From positions 1,364,139 to 1,428,138 of the forward strand of contig NZ_JAASRM010000001.1 in NCBI RefSeq assembly GCF_011761565.1: 64,000 nucleotides of DNA. Reading direction: 5' to 3'. A program made the translations under genes and the position numbers. Origin of the DNA: Rhizomicrobium palustre (GTDB lineage: Bacteria; Pseudomonadota; Alphaproteobacteria; Micropepsales; Micropepsaceae). Under the pieces are notes generated by a model that was given only the letters and a program-made list of their open reading frames with translations, was not told the DNA's origin and searched no databases. Positions 11,087 through 20,787 of the stretch are shown here, piece after piece; the first letter of the stretch is position 1; every line of letters begins with the position of its first letter.

Positions 11087-11962
11087 ATGACTATCGAACG
11101 CATCGGAGTGATCGGCGCAGGCCAAATGGGCAGCGGTATTGCCCATGTCTTGGCGCTGGCCGGATACGACGTGCTTCTGGAAGACATCAACGGCGACCAG
11201 CTTCCCAAATCCTTGGCGCTGATCCGCAAGAATATGGGCCGCCAGCAGGCCAAGGGCGTGGTGACCGATACGCAGATCGAGACTGCGCTTGGCCGGATCA
11301 CGACCACGGTTGGCTTCGAGTCCATGGGCGACCGCGATCTCGTCATCGAGACCGCCTTCGAGGACGAGCATTTGAAACGCTCGATCTATAAGGAGCTCTG
11401 CCCGCATCTGAAGAAGGGGGCGCTGCTCGCCTCCAATACCTCCTCCATCTCCGTAACGCGGCTGGCCTCCTCCACCGATCGTCCCGAGCAGTTCATCGGC
11501 CTGCATTTCATGAATCCGGTGCCGGTGATGCAACTCGTCGAAGTGATCCGTGGCATTGCCACCGATGATTCGACCTATCAGGCGGCGCTGGAAATCGTGA
11601 AGCGGATCGGCAAAACCGCCGCCTATGCCGAGGATTTCCCAGCCTTTATCGTCAACCGCATTCTGCTGCCGATGATCAATGAGGCGGTCTACACCCTCTA
11701 TGAGGGTGTCGCGAATGTGGAAGCCATCGATACCGCCATGCGGCTCGGCGCCAATCATCCCATGGGGCCGCTGCAGCTTGCCGATTTCATCGGCCTCGAC
11801 ACCTGCCTCGCGGTGATGCAGGTGCTGTATGAGGGCCTCGCAGATTCCAAATACCGCCCCTGCCCGCTCCTGGTGAAATATGTCGAAGCGGGCTGGCTGG
11901 GCCGCAAAACCGGCCGCGGTTTCTACGATTACCGCAGCGAGCACCCAGTCCCTACACGGTAA
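11087..11962 (+). CDS. 3-hydroxybutyryl-CoA dehydrogenase
   Basis: 291 aa, NAD(P)-dependent dehydrogenase that interconverts 3-hydroxyacyl-CoA (probably 3-hydroxybutyryl-CoA) and acetoacetyl-CoA. The N-terminal Rossmann motif is [20 protein letters not shown]. Family motifs follow: [31 protein letters not shown] with the catalytic His, and the C-terminal [11 protein letters not shown]. Length fits the stand-alone PaaH/Hbd family. Its place after etfBA suggests a role in butyrate/PHB or fatty-acid metabolism. Confidence 0.93.
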   Translation: MTIERIGVIGAGQMGSGIAHVLALAGYDVLLEDINGDQLPKSLALIRKNMGRQQAKGVVTDTQIETALGRITTTVGFESMGDRDLVIETAFEDEHLKRSIYKELCPHLKKGALLASNTSSISVTRLASSTDRPEQFIGLHFMNPVPVMQLVEVIRGIATDDSTYQAALEIVKRIGKTAAYAEDFPAFIVNRILLPMINEAVYTLYEGVANVEAIDTAMRLGANHPMGPLQLADFIGLDTCLAVMQVLYEGLADSKYRPCPLLVKYVEAGWLGRKTGRGFYDYRSEHPVPTR

Positions 11963-11987
11963 TCAGCCCGACGCGGTGATGGGCTGA
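11963..11987. terminator. Possible bidirectional terminator hairpin
   Basis: TCAGCCC (11963-11969) pairs with GGGCTGA (11981-11987) between the converging hbd-like and tlpA stops. There is no T-tract on either strand, so termination is only suggested by position. Confidence 0.35.
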
Positions 11988-11993
11988 CCGCAA

Positions 11994-12575
11994 TCAGCCT
12001 TCCGCCACGGCTTTGATCCAGGCGACAACCTCTGGATTGCTCCAGTCAGGAGCGCCCTCGGCGCGGCCGATCTCGCGGCCGTCCTTGCCAATCAGAATGG
12101 TCATGGGCAGGCCTACGGCACCAAAGGTGCGGATCACGGCGGCATTGGAATCGACATAGGCCGGAAGCGTGGCGACGCCGTGGGATTTCAGGAAGGCTGC
12201 AGCGTCGGGCTGGGCATCACGGCTGACATCCACCGGGACCACCACAAACTTTTCTGCCGGAATCGCTTTTTGCAGCGCCGCAAGCGCCGGAAGTTCCTTG
12301 ACGCAAGGCCCGCACCAGGGCGCCCAAAGGTTGAGAAGCACGACCTTGCCCTTATAGGCGCTTAAGGTCTGGACGGCGCCGCCTGCCCCAGCAAAGGCGA
12401 CCGCAGGCACGGCGACCGGGGTTTTCGCCAGCTTGAAGGGGGTAAGCGCTGCCGGCGGCGCCCCAAGTGACGCCTCTGCCTTTCCATTTGGGCCCATCTT
12501 CCAATATAGAACGCTGAGCAGCAGCACGCCGCCGAGGATTACGAGAACGAGGAGGCGTGGCTTGGTCACGGGCAT
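11994..12575 (-). CDS. tlpA: Membrane-anchored thioredoxin-like TlpA
   Basis: 193 aa from the ATG at 12575 ([16 protein letters not shown]). An open frame runs further upstream but is antisense to argH. One N-terminal membrane anchor (residues 8-25) is followed by a periplasmic thioredoxin fold with active site [14 protein letters not shown] and the cis-Pro region [12 protein letters not shown]. The family reduces periplasmic disulfides, in rhizobia for CuA/cytochrome oxidase maturation. It is divergent from argH with only 3 nt between the two start codons. Confidence 0.93.
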   Translation of the reverse strand: MPVTKPRLLVLVILGGVLLLSVLYWKMGPNGKAEASLGAPPAALTPFKLAKTPVAVPAVAFAGAGGAVQTLSAYKGKVVLLNLWAPWCGPCVKELPALAALQKAIPAEKFVVVPVDVSRDAQPDAAAFLKSHGVATLPAYVDSNAAVIRTFGAVGLPMTILIGKDGREIGRAEGAPDWSNPEVVAWIKAVAEG

Positions 12576-12578
12576 CTC

Positions 12579-13961
12579 ATGGTAGCGAATAAAATGTGGG
12601 GCGGCCGCTTTGAGGGCGGCCCAGCGAAGATCATGGAAGAGTTTACCCCGTCCATTGGCTTCGACCAACGTCTGGCTGAACAGGATTTGGCCGGATCGCG
12701 CACCCATGCGCGGATGCTGGCAGCCCAGGGCATCATCTCCAAAGCCGATATGGACGCGATCCTGACCGGGCTCGACACCATTGCGGGCGAGATCAAGGCC
12801 GGGACTTTCGAATTCAAGCGCGCGCTGGAAGACATCCACCTCAACATCGAATCGCGCCTCGCCGAACTTGCCGGACCTGCCGCTGGACGGCTGCACACGG
12901 CGCGCTCGCGCAATGATCAGGTGGCCACCGATTTCCGCCTTTGGGTCCGCGCCGCTTGCCAGCGCGCCGATGAAGGGCTGGATGCCTTGCAGCAGGCGCT
13001 GTTCAAACAGGCCGAAGCCAACATCACCACCATCATGCCTGGCTTCACCCATATGCAGTCGGCTCAGCCGGTGACCTTTGCTCATCACCTGCTCGCTTAT
13101 GTGGAAATGTTCGCGCGCGACCGCGGCCGCTTCGCCGATGCCTCCAAGCGGCTGAACGAGTGCCCGCTGGGCTCGGCGGCGCTGGCCGGAACGCCCTTCC
13201 CCATCGATCGCGATTACACCGCCAAGGGCCTCGGCTTCGTTCGCGCCATGCGCAATTCGCTCGATGGCGTGTCGGCGCGGGATTTCGCGCTCGAATATCT
13301 CGCCGCGGCCTCCATTTGCGCGACGCATCTGTCGAAGCTTGCCGGTGAAATCGTGCAGTGGTGCTCGCCGGGCTTCGGCTTTGTGAAGCTCTCCGACCAA
13401 TTCACCACCGGCTCTTCGATCATGCCGCAAAAGCGCAATCCTGATGCGGCCGAGCTGGTGCGCGGCAAGACCGGACGGGTGCTGGGTGATTTCGTGGCGC
13501 TGGCGACGACGGTGAAGGGTTTGGTGCTCGCCTATGGCACCGACCTTCAGGAAGACAAGGAACGCGTCTTCGATGCAGCGGATACGCTGGAGATCTCGCT
13601 CGCCGTGATGGCCGGCATGTTCGCGGATCTGAAAGCGCAGCCGGAACGCATGCGCGCGCTGGCGAATGCAGGCTACCCCACCGCTACCGATCTTGCCGAC
13701 TGGCTGGTGCAGAATTGCGGCAAGCCTTTCCGCGAGGCGCATCACATCACCGGCTCCATCGTCAAACGCGCCGAAGAGCTGGGCGTCGATCTCGACAAGC
13801 TGCCGCTTTCGGAAATGCAAGCCGTTGAGCCCGCCATCACTGAAGATGTGCTGAAGGTATTGAGCGTGGAAGCCTCGGTTGCGGCGCGCATGAGCTATGG
13901 CGGCACCGCGCCCGACCGGGTGAAGGAACAAATCTTCTTCTGGCGGGAGAAGCTGAAATGA
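12579..13961 (+). CDS. argH: Argininosuccinate lyase
   Basis: 460 aa, cleaves argininosuccinate to arginine and fumarate, the last step of arginine synthesis. It begins [19 protein letters not shown] and carries the fumarase/aspartase signature [16 protein letters not shown] (about residues 280-295), plus [15 protein letters not shown] and [20 protein letters not shown]. The ATG at 12579 is the only good start, and a second Met lies 5 codons on. The stop overlaps the start of the small lipoprotein gene (ATGA). Confidence 0.97.
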   Translation: MVANKMWGGRFEGGPAKIMEEFTPSIGFDQRLAEQDLAGSRTHARMLAAQGIISKADMDAILTGLDTIAGEIKAGTFEFKRALEDIHLNIESRLAELAGPAAGRLHTARSRNDQVATDFRLWVRAACQRADEGLDALQQALFKQAEANITTIMPGFTHMQSAQPVTFAHHLLAYVEMFARDRGRFADASKRLNECPLGSAALAGTPFPIDRDYTAKGLGFVRAMRNSLDGVSARDFALEYLAAASICATHLSKLAGEIVQWCSPGFGFVKLSDQFTTGSSIMPQKRNPDAAELVRGKTGRVLGDFVALATTVKGLVLAYGTDLQEDKERVFDAADTLEISLAVMAGMFADLKAQPERMRALANAGYPTATDLADWLVQNCGKPFREAHHITGSIVKRAEELGVDLDKLPLSEMQAVEPAITEDVLKVLSVEASVAARMSYGGTAPDRVKEQIFFWREKLK

Positions 13962-14113
13962 AAAAGCTGCGCCTTGTCCTGGCCGCGATTTTCGCTTTGT
14001 CGATCACCGCACCGCTGGCTGGCTGCGGTGTCAAAGACGAGCTCGAAAAGCCCAATGCTCAGCCCACAAAAAAGGGCGAACGCAATCCTTCCCAGCCATC
14101 TTCGCCACTCTGA
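13958..14113 (+). CDS. lptM: Small lipoprotein, LptM-like
   Basis: 51 aa. A lysine-starting signal sequence ends in the lipobox L-A-G-C (Cys23) and is followed by a short, polar, Pro/Lys-rich tail of 28 residues. Size, lipobox and position between argH and lysA match the alphaproteobacterial LptM/YifL-like family, whose E. coli member assists maturation of the LptDE outer-membrane LPS translocon. The ATG overlaps the argH stop by 4 nt and its stop lies 3 nt before lysA, so it is coupled inside the argH-lysA operon. Identity with LptM is by size and context, not strong sequence. Confidence 0.75.
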   Translation: MKKLRLVLAAIFALSITAPLAGCGVKDELEKPNAQPTKKGERNPSQPSSPL

Positions 14114-14116
14114 CCG

Positions 14117-15382
14117 ATGAATCATTTCCAATACAAAGACGGCGTTTTGTGCGCCGAAGATGTCAGCCTTGCCGCCATCGCCAAAGAGGTCGGCACGCCC
14201 TTTTATTGCTATTCCAGCGCCACGCTGGAGCGCCATTACAAGGTCTTCTCGCAATCCTTGCCGAAGGATTCGCTGGTCGCCTTTTCGGTGAAGGCCAATG
14301 GCAATCTGGCGGTGCTGAAGACGCTCGCCGCGATGGGCGCGGGCGCCGATGTCGTCTCCGGCGGCGAATTGAAGAAGGCTTTGGCGGCAGGCATCGCGGC
14401 GGAGAAGATCGTTTTTTCCGGTGTTGGCAAAACCAAAACCGAAATGGCGTTGGCCCTCAAATCCGGCATCTTCCAATTCAATGTCGAAAGCGAGCCGGAA
14501 CTTTTCGCCCTGAATGACGTGGCTGCCTCGCTCGGCGTGAAAGCACCAATCGCCTTTCGCGTAAACCCGGACGTTGATGCACTGACGCATGCCAAAATCT
14601 CGACCGGCCATTCCGAAACCAAATTCGGCGTGCCATGGGCGAAGGTGGAAGAAGCCTATGCGGCGGCGGCGAAACTTCCGAATATCGATGTTTGCGGCAT
14701 TGACGTGCATATCGGCAGCCAGATCACCGATCTTGCGCCTTTCGCCGCCGCCTTCGACCGCATCACCGCTCTGACCAAGAGCCTGCGCGCGGCGGGCCAT
14801 ACCATTTCGCGCATTGATGTCGGCGGCGGGCTTGGCGTTCCCTATCGCAACGACAATGTGCCTCCACCAGATCCGGCGGCCTATGGCGCGCTCGCGGCGA
14901 AGGTCGTGAAGGAAACCGGCGCCCAGATGATTTTCGAGCCGGGGCGCGTGATTGTTGCCAATGCTGGCGTGCTCGTCACCCGCGTCATCTATGCCAAGAG
15001 CGGCGAGGACAAGAACTTCCTCATTGTCGATGCGGGGATGAACGATCTTATCCGCCCTGCGATGTATGACGCCTATCATGAGATCGTGGCGGTGAAGGCG
15101 CCGGCGGCTGACGCACCTTGGTCCCGCTATGACGTAGTGGGGCCGGTGTGTGAAACCTCGGACATCTTTGGTGCCGACCGCGCCCTGCCCGTGCTCAAAT
15201 CCGACGATCTGGTCGCGATTTTGGCTGCAGGCGCCTATGGCGCGGTGATGGCATCGGCCTACAATGCCAGACCCCTGGCCCCGGAAGTGCTGGTAAAGGG
15301 GGATGAGTGGGCCGTGGTTCGGCCGCGGATGGATGATGACGCGCTTTACGCTTCCGACCGAATTCCGGCCTGGATCGGGTAA
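14117..15382 (+). CDS. lysA: Diaminopimelate decarboxylase
   Basis: 421 aa, fold-type III PLP enzyme that converts meso-diaminopimelate to lysine. VAFSVKANGNLAVLK holds the PLP lysine, HIGSQITDL and IDVGGGLGVPY bind the phosphate, and VGPVCETSDIFG carries the substrate/active-site Cys of the partner subunit. The start is 3 nt after the lipoprotein stop. The 3' end overlaps the next gene by about 47 nt. Confidence 0.97.
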   Translation: MNHFQYKDGVLCAEDVSLAAIAKEVGTPFYCYSSATLERHYKVFSQSLPKDSLVAFSVKANGNLAVLKTLAAMGAGADVVSGGELKKALAAGIAAEKIVFSGVGKTKTEMALALKSGIFQFNVESEPELFALNDVAASLGVKAPIAFRVNPDVDALTHAKISTGHSETKFGVPWAKVEEAYAAAAKLPNIDVCGIDVHIGSQITDLAPFAAAFDRITALTKSLRAAGHTISRIDVGGGLGVPYRNDNVPPPDPAAYGALAAKVVKETGAQMIFEPGRVIVANAGVLVTRVIYAKSGEDKNFLIVDAGMNDLIRPAMYDAYHEIVAVKAPAADAPWSRYDVVGPVCETSDIFGADRALPVLKSDDLVAILAAGAYGAVMASAYNARPLAPEVLVKGDEWAVVRPRMDDDALYASDRIPAWIG

Positions 15383-17723
15383 AAAGGGATCGGACAAGAA
15401 GGGCTCAGGCAATAAGGGCTGGGACAAACGCGTCCAGCGCTTTGTCGGCTTGGCGCGCGCAATTCTGGCTTTCGAACGGGTCTGGCCTGCATTATGGCCG
15501 GCGATTGGCATCGCCGGTCTGGTGCTTACGGCGGGACTTTTTGGTGCCTTCATCCCGCTTGCTTGGCCCCTCCATGCGCTGATCTTGGCCTGCCTGACCA
15601 CTGGGCTAGCCTTGAGCTTCTATTTCAATCTCGAGCATTTCGTTTTTCCGCGCTGGGAAGACGGCGCCCGCCGGCTTGAGCAAGATAGTTCGCTGGTGCA
15701 CCGCCCGATCTCAGAGGCCGATGATGAACTCGCCGCGGGCGCGGGCGATGCCTGGGCAGAGGAACTTTGGCGGGCTCACTTAAAAGCACGCCTTGCCGGG
15801 CTGGCGCGGCTTAAGCTGAAACTGCCGAAATCTTCCCTGCCCCGTGAAGACCCCAGAGGCTTGCGCTTTGGCGTCGTCATCCTGGTCGTGATCGGCTTTT
15901 TCGTTGCGGGGAAAGACTGGCAGAGCCGCATCGAAAGCATCTTCACGCCCAATCCCGGCGTGCTTGCCACACTGGATGCCTGGATCGAGCCGCCCGCCTA
16001 TACAGGCCAACCTTCCGTTTATCTTGGGCGGGAGGCGCGCGTTAGCGTGCCCGCGGGGTCGGTGCTGAATCTACGCGTCCATGGCGCGGATCACCGTCCC
16101 TCTACGACCTTGGATGAGGTCGAATTCCAAGGCGGCAAAGGCGAATATGCCGGTAGCGCCAAGCTTATGGAAACCGATCGCATCCGCGTGCGCGCAGGAG
16201 GGCACACCATCGGCAGCTGGCGCGTGACAGTGATCCCCGACAAACCGCCGACCATCGCCTTTGCAGGAAAACCAGAAGCTACCGAGCGCCAAGCGCTGAA
16301 ACTGACTTATGCCACCAGCGATGACTATGGCGTCACAGCCGCGCGCGCCATCATCACCCCACATGGCAAACCCGGCGAGCCGCTGGTTTTCGATCTGCAA
16401 ATCCCTGAGCGTTCGGCGAAGCCCGTCGTGGCCTCGAGCTTTCGCGATTTGACGGAACATCCCTATGCCGGACTTCTGGTCGATATCACCTTGGAAGCGC
16501 GCGATGCGGCGGGCAACAAGGCTACAAGCCAGACGGTGACATTCCGCTTGCCGGCGCGGGTATTCACCGATCCCATGGCCCGCGCCCTGATCGAACAGCG
16601 CCAGATCCTCGCCATGGAAAGCTTTGCAGGCAAATCGCGCGTCGCCAAGACGCTGGATGCGCTGACCTATGCGCCGGAGATGTTCTTCGAGGGCAAGCCT
16701 TCGGTCTATCTCGGCATCCGTTCCGCCTATCGCTCCACTATGGGGGCATATAGCCGCGAAGACCTCACCCGCATTGAAGATCTGCTCTGGCAGATCGCCG
16801 TCAGCCTGGAACAAGGCGGACTTCTTTCAATGGCGGAGCAGCTTCGCCGGATGCAAGCCGCAATCATGCAGATGATGGCAGAGGGCGCACCGCAAGAAGA
16901 CATCGACGCGATGCTGAAGCGCTATCAGGAAATGATGCAGCAGTATCTTGCGGCCCTGGCGCGCAACGCACCCGAAAACGGCGCCCCGCCTGATCCCAAT
17001 GCCAAGGTGATGGGAGCTGACGATCTTGCCGCCTTAATGAAGGCGATTGAGGCCCTTAGCCAAAGCGGAGATCGCCTGCGCGCCATGCAGCTTCTCGCCA
17101 TGCTGCAGAGCCTGCTTGAAAACGCGCAAGTGGCGGGCGGGCAAGGCCAGGGTGGTCAAGGCATGGGCGGCGATCCGGCTGCCAACCAAGCCCTGCAAGG
17201 CCTTGGCGAATTGATGGGCAAGCAGCGCGCGCTGCTGGATAAGACTTTCCGGCAAGGCAGCGGCGGCGGCGACCCCAAAGATGGCGGCGCTAAAGGTCTT
17301 TCTCAGCAACAAGGCCAGCTCAAGAACGAACTTGATGGGCTTAAGGGCAGGCTGAAGAAATCCCCCGGCCAGCAAAATTTCGACAAGGCCGGCAAGCTGA
17401 TGGACGAGGCGCAAAAGGCGCTCGGCATGGGCGACATCCCTCGCGCCACGACCTTACAGAAATACGTTCTGGAAGAGCTCAGCAAAGGCGCGGAAGCTGT
17501 CGCCAAAGCTGCGGGTCAAGGCCAAAACCAAGCAAAGGGCAAGGACCCGCTCGGCCGCAACACCGGCAATACTGGTCGCGGCGGCAGCGATGTAAAAATC
17601 CCCGACGCACAAGTGTTGCAGCGGGCCCGCGATATCCTGCTCGAATTGCGCAAACGCGCAGGACAGCAGGGCCGCTCGAAAGAAGAACTCGATTATATCG
17701 ACCGGCTCTTGAAGCAGTTTTAA
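15336..17723 (+). CDS. TIGR02302/DUF4175 family membrane protein
   Basis: About 795 aa. In-frame starts are GTG/ATG at 15303, 15333 and 15336. The ATG pair MMTRFTLP is favoured because upstream residues simply overlap the lysA 3' end. A Gly/Lys-rich repeat-like N-terminus (KKGSDKKGSGNKG) precedes two membrane helices (about 50-95) and a third helix near residue 180. The large periplasmic part has beta-rich modules and ends in a helical Gln/Gly/Lys-rich region (about 500-790). The family is alphaproteobacterial, sits downstream of lysA and has no established function; an envelope role is inferred. Confidence 0.85.
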   Translation: MTRFTLPTEFRPGSGKKGSDKKGSGNKGWDKRVQRFVGLARAILAFERVWPALWPAIGIAGLVLTAGLFGAFIPLAWPLHALILACLTTGLALSFYFNLEHFVFPRWEDGARRLEQDSSLVHRPISEADDELAAGAGDAWAEELWRAHLKARLAGLARLKLKLPKSSLPREDPRGLRFGVVILVVIGFFVAGKDWQSRIESIFTPNPGVLATLDAWIEPPAYTGQPSVYLGREARVSVPAGSVLNLRVHGADHRPSTTLDEVEFQGGKGEYAGSAKLMETDRIRVRAGGHTIGSWRVTVIPDKPPTIAFAGKPEATERQALKLTYATSDDYGVTAARAIITPHGKPGEPLVFDLQIPERSAKPVVASSFRDLTEHPYAGLLVDITLEARDAAGNKATSQTVTFRLPARVFTDPMARALIEQRQILAMESFAGKSRVAKTLDALTYAPEMFFEGKPSVYLGIRSAYRSTMGAYSREDLTRIEDLLWQIAVSLEQGGLLSMAEQLRRMQAAIMQMMAEGAPQEDIDAMLKRYQEMMQQYLAALARNAPENGAPPDPNAKVMGADDLAALMKAIEALSQSGDRLRAMQLLAMLQSLLENAQVAGGQGQGGQGMGGDPAANQALQGLGELMGKQRALLDKTFRQGSGGGDPKDGGAKGLSQQQGQLKNELDGLKGRLKKSPGQQNFDKAGKLMDEAQKALGMGDIPRATTLQKYVLEELSKGAEAVAKAAGQGQNQAKGKDPLGRNTGNTGRGGSDVKIPDAQVLQRARDILLELRKRAGQQGRSKEELDYIDRLLKQF

Positions 17724-17753
17724 AAGCAAAATGGCCGGGACGTGCCCGGCCAT
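17720..17753 (-). terminator. Terminator hairpin for hpt (palindromic repeat)
   Basis: ATGGCCGGG (17731-17739) pairs perfectly with CCCGGCCAT (17745-17753). Read on the minus strand, the hairpin follows the hpt stop and is followed by a T-rich stretch (complement of 17720-17731), so it looks like a rho-independent terminator for hpt. The core recurs at 61082-61115, which suggests a dispersed palindrome reused here. Confidence 0.65.
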
Positions 17754-17780
17754 GGCGCACTAGGTAAGCGGTTAAGCGCT

Positions 17781-18299
17781 CTATTCCTCGTCCATTTTGG
17801 CGATGTAAGGAAGAGCGCGGTGATTGCCGGCTTCGTCCATGCCATAGCCGACGATGAATTCCTGGCAGCCTTTGAAGCAGGCGAAGTCTGCCTTTTCGAC
17901 AGCGGTCGGTAATTCCTTGTCCACCACCACGGCCGAGATCACGTTCGCGGCGCCATATTCCTTCACCAGCTCACGGGCCTTGGCGATGGTGTGGCCGCCG
18001 TCAAGGACGCCATCGATCAGCAGCACATTCTTGCCCTGGAAATTCTCATTTGGCGGAATGAGAACTTTAACGTTCTTTTCCGCCTGACGGCCAACATAGG
18101 AACGCAGCCAGAGAAACTCCGTCGGGATCGAAATGCCTTCATTGGCCAATGCGCGCAAAAGATCGGCTGCAAAGACATAAGCGCCGACGAGGATCGGCGT
18201 GGCCAGATGCGGCACGGCCGGACCTTGGGCAATCTCCTTGGCAATCGCTTTGACGCGTTCGGCGATAACTTCCTCAGAAAAAAGTACTGTAGGGCGCAT
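17781..18299 (-). CDS. hpt: Hypoxanthine/guanine phosphoribosyltransferase
   Basis: 172 aa purine-salvage enzyme that joins hypoxanthine or guanine to PRPP. PTPILVGAYVFAADLLRAL and the flexible-loop region FLWLRSYVG are family features. The PRPP motif reads VLLIDGVLDGGHTIAKA, a divergent form of the usual (V/I)EDIxDTG(L/H)T. The acidic pair of the classic motif is replaced by D-G-x-x-D, so substrate preference is less certain. The ATG overlaps the stop of the zinc-ribbon gene (TAATG), which indicates coupling. Confidence 0.85.
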   Translation of the reverse strand: MRPTVLFSEEVIAERVKAIAKEIAQGPAVPHLATPILVGAYVFAADLLRALANEGISIPTEFLWLRSYVGRQAEKNVKVLIPPNENFQGKNVLLIDGVLDGGHTIAKARELVKEYGAANVISAVVVDKELPTAVEKADFACFKGCQEFIVGYGMDEAGNHRALPYIAKMDEE

Positions 18300-19042
18300 T
18301 ACTCTCCAGCTTTCGCAAATCGGATTTCGTAGTTTGACGCCCCTTGGGGCGGGTTCGACAGCCGGGTCTCAAATTGAGTGGATTGGCCTGGCTTCAGCAC
18401 CAGGACGTGCGGTGCAACCGTCCAGTGATAGAGCTCGCGCTTGTCGCGATCGACCAATCCCACGCGAATCTGCGGTACCGGCAGTTCTCGATCCGTCACA
18501 TTGGTCACCGCCCCGCTCACCGTCAAGACGACCTGACCGTTTTGCGCGGCTTCGCGTGTGCGGGTTTCGGCGAGCTTGAGGCCTGCTTGCGCCGCCTTCA
18601 GGCCCAGGTGGCTATACAAACTGGCCGATTTCGGCCACAGATCGACAACCGTGTGGCGAAAACCCACCCCGACAATGCCAATCAAGAGAACAAAAACACC
18701 GAGCGCACCCCAGCCTGCCGTCACAAAGGTCTTTTTGGTGTACCAGGGCTCAGCTTTCGGCGCAGCGCTAGCTTGATCATGCCCAGCCGCGTCATCGTCC
18801 TGCGGCTCTGGGTCGCGTATTTCCGGCGTACGGATTTGTGGGCCGCGCGGGGTGGGCTCAGGCTCAGGCTGGCGGGCGACCGGCTCCGGCGCGGCAAAGA
18901 TGGAATCAGGATCCTCTTCGCTTTCCGGCATGGCATGCCAGACATGACTGCATTTCACGCAGCGCACATTACGACCGGCAGCCGGAAACTTGGCCGCATC
19001 GACCTCATAGCGTGTGGTGCATGCCGGACAGGTTAAGATCAT
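18299..19042 (-). CDS. Zinc-ribbon (MJ0042) and DUF3426 membrane protein
   Basis: 247 aa. The N-terminus carries a zinc ribbon with two CxxC pairs (CPACTTRYEV and VRCVKCSHVW), the MJ0042 signature. A Pro/Glu-rich acidic linker, one membrane helix (about residues 110-130, WGALGVFVLLIGIVGVGF) and a C-terminal DUF3426 beta domain follow. It is common in proteobacteria, with unknown function. It is divergent from ftsE across a 112-nt gap and coupled to hpt downstream. Confidence 0.85.
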   Translation of the reverse strand: MILTCPACTTRYEVDAAKFPAAGRNVRCVKCSHVWHAMPESEEDPDSIFAAPEPVARQPEPEPTPRGPQIRTPEIRDPEPQDDDAAGHDQASAAPKAEPWYTKKTFVTAGWGALGVFVLLIGIVGVGFRHTVVDLWPKSASLYSHLGLKAAQAGLKLAETRTREAAQNGQVVLTVSGAVTNVTDRELPVPQIRVGLVDRDKRELYHWTVAPHVLVLKPGQSTQFETRLSNPPQGASNYEIRFAKAGE

Positions 19043-19154
19043 TGCGTACGGTCCCAGTGCGAAAATAGGCGGCGATATGGGGTGGCCGCAAGGTGTTGTA
19101 CCGCACGAGACTGAAAGTCTCGTAACCGTCCCACGCTAAGGCTATGGTCCGGCT

Positions 19155-19826
19155 ATGGTTCGCTTCGAAAATGTCGGCATGCGCTATGGCGCGGGCCCGG
19201 AGGTACTCCGGGACGTGACATTCGTGCTGGAGGCAGGCTCCTTCACCTTTCTGACTGGTTTATCCGGGGCCGGCAAGACAACACTTTTGAAACTTATTTC
19301 CGTGGTGGAGCCACCTTCGCGCGGGCTTATCACCTTGTTTGGGCACGATCTTGCGACCGCCAAGCGTGGCGCCCTGCCCGCTTTGCGGCGGCGGATCGGC
19401 GTGGTTTTCCAGGATTTCCGCCTGATTGACCACCTTTCCGCCTTCGACAATGTGGCCCTGCCTTTGCGGATCGCCGGGCGCAAACCCGCCGAATATGCGA
19501 GCGATGTGGAGGAGCTTTTGGTCTGGGTTGGCCTCGGCGACCGTATGAAGGCCATTCCAGCTACCCTTTCGGGCGGCGAGCAGCAGCGTGTCGCCATTGC
19601 CCGCGCGGTGGTCGCCAAGCCAGACCTTCTTATCGCGGACGAGCCGACCGGCAATGTCGACCCCGAAATCGGCGCCCGGATCATCCGGCTTTTCGCCGAG
19701 CTCAACCGTTTGGGTACCACCGTGCTTATCGCCACTCATGATCGCAATATTGTGGAGACCGCGCGGGCACGCGAATTGCGCTTGGTCGACGGGCGGCTCG
19801 TCGAACTGCGGATGCCCCGGCCATGA
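19155..19826 (+). CDS. ftsE: Cell-division ABC transporter ATPase FtsE
   Basis: 223 aa. Walker A GLSGAGKTTLLKL, Q-loop VVFQDFRLIDHLS, ABC signature LSGGEQQRVAIARA, Walker B LLIADEPTGNVD and H-loop IATHD are all intact. FtsE with FtsX signals across the inner membrane to activate septal peptidoglycan hydrolases. The stop overlaps the ftsX start by 4 nt. Confidence 0.96.
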   Translation: MVRFENVGMRYGAGPEVLRDVTFVLEAGSFTFLTGLSGAGKTTLLKLISVVEPPSRGLITLFGHDLATAKRGALPALRRRIGVVFQDFRLIDHLSAFDNVALPLRIAGRKPAEYASDVEELLVWVGLGDRMKAIPATLSGGEQQRVAIARAVVAKPDLLIADEPTGNVDPEIGARIIRLFAELNRLGTTVLIATHDRNIVETARARELRLVDGRLVELRMPRP

Positions 19827-20707
19827 ATAGCCGCTTGATGCCCCAGACCAAGGGTGCCGCGCCGCTAGATGTGGTCATTGCGGTGATGGCGTTTCTGGCA
19901 GCGCTGGCTTTTGGTGCGTCGCTGGTAGCGAACCGGGCCGCGGAAGGCTGGAGCCAAGGGCTTTCCAGTAAGATCACGGTGCAGGTGATGGTGCCGGATA
20001 GCACCGATCCGCGCGGCGATCTTGCCAAGGAAACAGAAGCCGCGCTTTCCGTTCTGCGCGCCACCCCAGGCATTGCCCATGCCGCGCCGCTTTCGGAAGC
20101 CGAGCAAGCCAATCTCATCAAGCCCTGGCTTGGTGCGGATGCGCTTGTGGCCGATTTACCGCTTCCACAATTGATCGATGCGGATATCGCGCCTGGCGCC
20201 ATCTTGGACGTGAAATCTCTTGCCGCGCAAATGAAGCTCGCCGCCCCTCATGCGGTGGTGGACGACCACAGCCGCTGGATCGCCAGGTTGCATGATCTCG
20301 CCTCCACCCTGGTCTGGTCAGCTTACGGCATTCTGTTCCTGATCGCAGTGGCAACCGCGGCGACCGTCGCCTTCGCGACACGCGCGGGGCTAGAGGCTCA
20401 TCATGAGATGGTGGAGCTGCTCCACCAGATGGGTGCCCGGTCAGGCTTTGTGGCCAATGCTTTCGAGTGGCACTATTTCCGCGCTACCCTTTTGGCGGCA
20501 GGCGCGGGCGCGGCTTTCGCGGCACTCGCCTTTGCGCTTGCGGGCGGGCTGCAATCGGTCGGCTATGAGGCTGTGCCCTTCCTGCCGCCGATTACGCTGC
20601 AGCCGATCGAATTGTTGTGGTTCTTTGCTGTTCCGGCGGCGGCGGGTGTGATCGCATTGCTGACCGCACGGCTTTCGGTTTTAGCGGCTTTGCGGGCCTT
20701 GCATTAG
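19823..20707 (+). CDS. ftsX: Cell-division ABC transporter permease FtsX
   Basis: 294 aa with one N-terminal membrane helix, a periplasmic loop (about residues 45-160) and three more helices, the FtsX topology. VAFATRAGLEAHHEMVELLHQMGA matches the conserved coupling region of this family. Partner of FtsE, coupled by ATGA overlap. The periplasmic loop would contact a hydrolase activator not present here. Confidence 0.92.
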   Translation: MNSRLMPQTKGAAPLDVVIAVMAFLAALAFGASLVANRAAEGWSQGLSSKITVQVMVPDSTDPRGDLAKETEAALSVLRATPGIAHAAPLSEAEQANLIKPWLGADALVADLPLPQLIDADIAPGAILDVKSLAAQMKLAAPHAVVDDHSRWIARLHDLASTLVWSAYGILFLIAVATAATVAFATRAGLEAHHEMVELLHQMGARSGFVANAFEWHYFRATLLAAGAGAAFAALAFALAGGLQSVGYEAVPFLPPITLQPIELLWFFAVPAAAGVIALLTARLSVLAALRALH

Positions 20708-20787
20708 CCAAAGACGGCATGCCGGGTCTTTTCCTCTCGGCCCGGCCAGAGCATTATCCGGCGCAGCGTTGACGGGGTGAGGCCTCA

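Noticed and set aside
12576-13931. N-terminal 450-codon extension of the tlpA frame
   Set aside because: It lies antisense to argH. The conserved TlpA start with its membrane anchor is at 12575.
13895-15601. 568-codon minus-strand frame opposite lysA, and similar long shadows at 10739-11944 and 8249-9259
   Set aside because: High GC content leaves many antisense frames open. None has motifs or a start signal, and the sense genes are certain.
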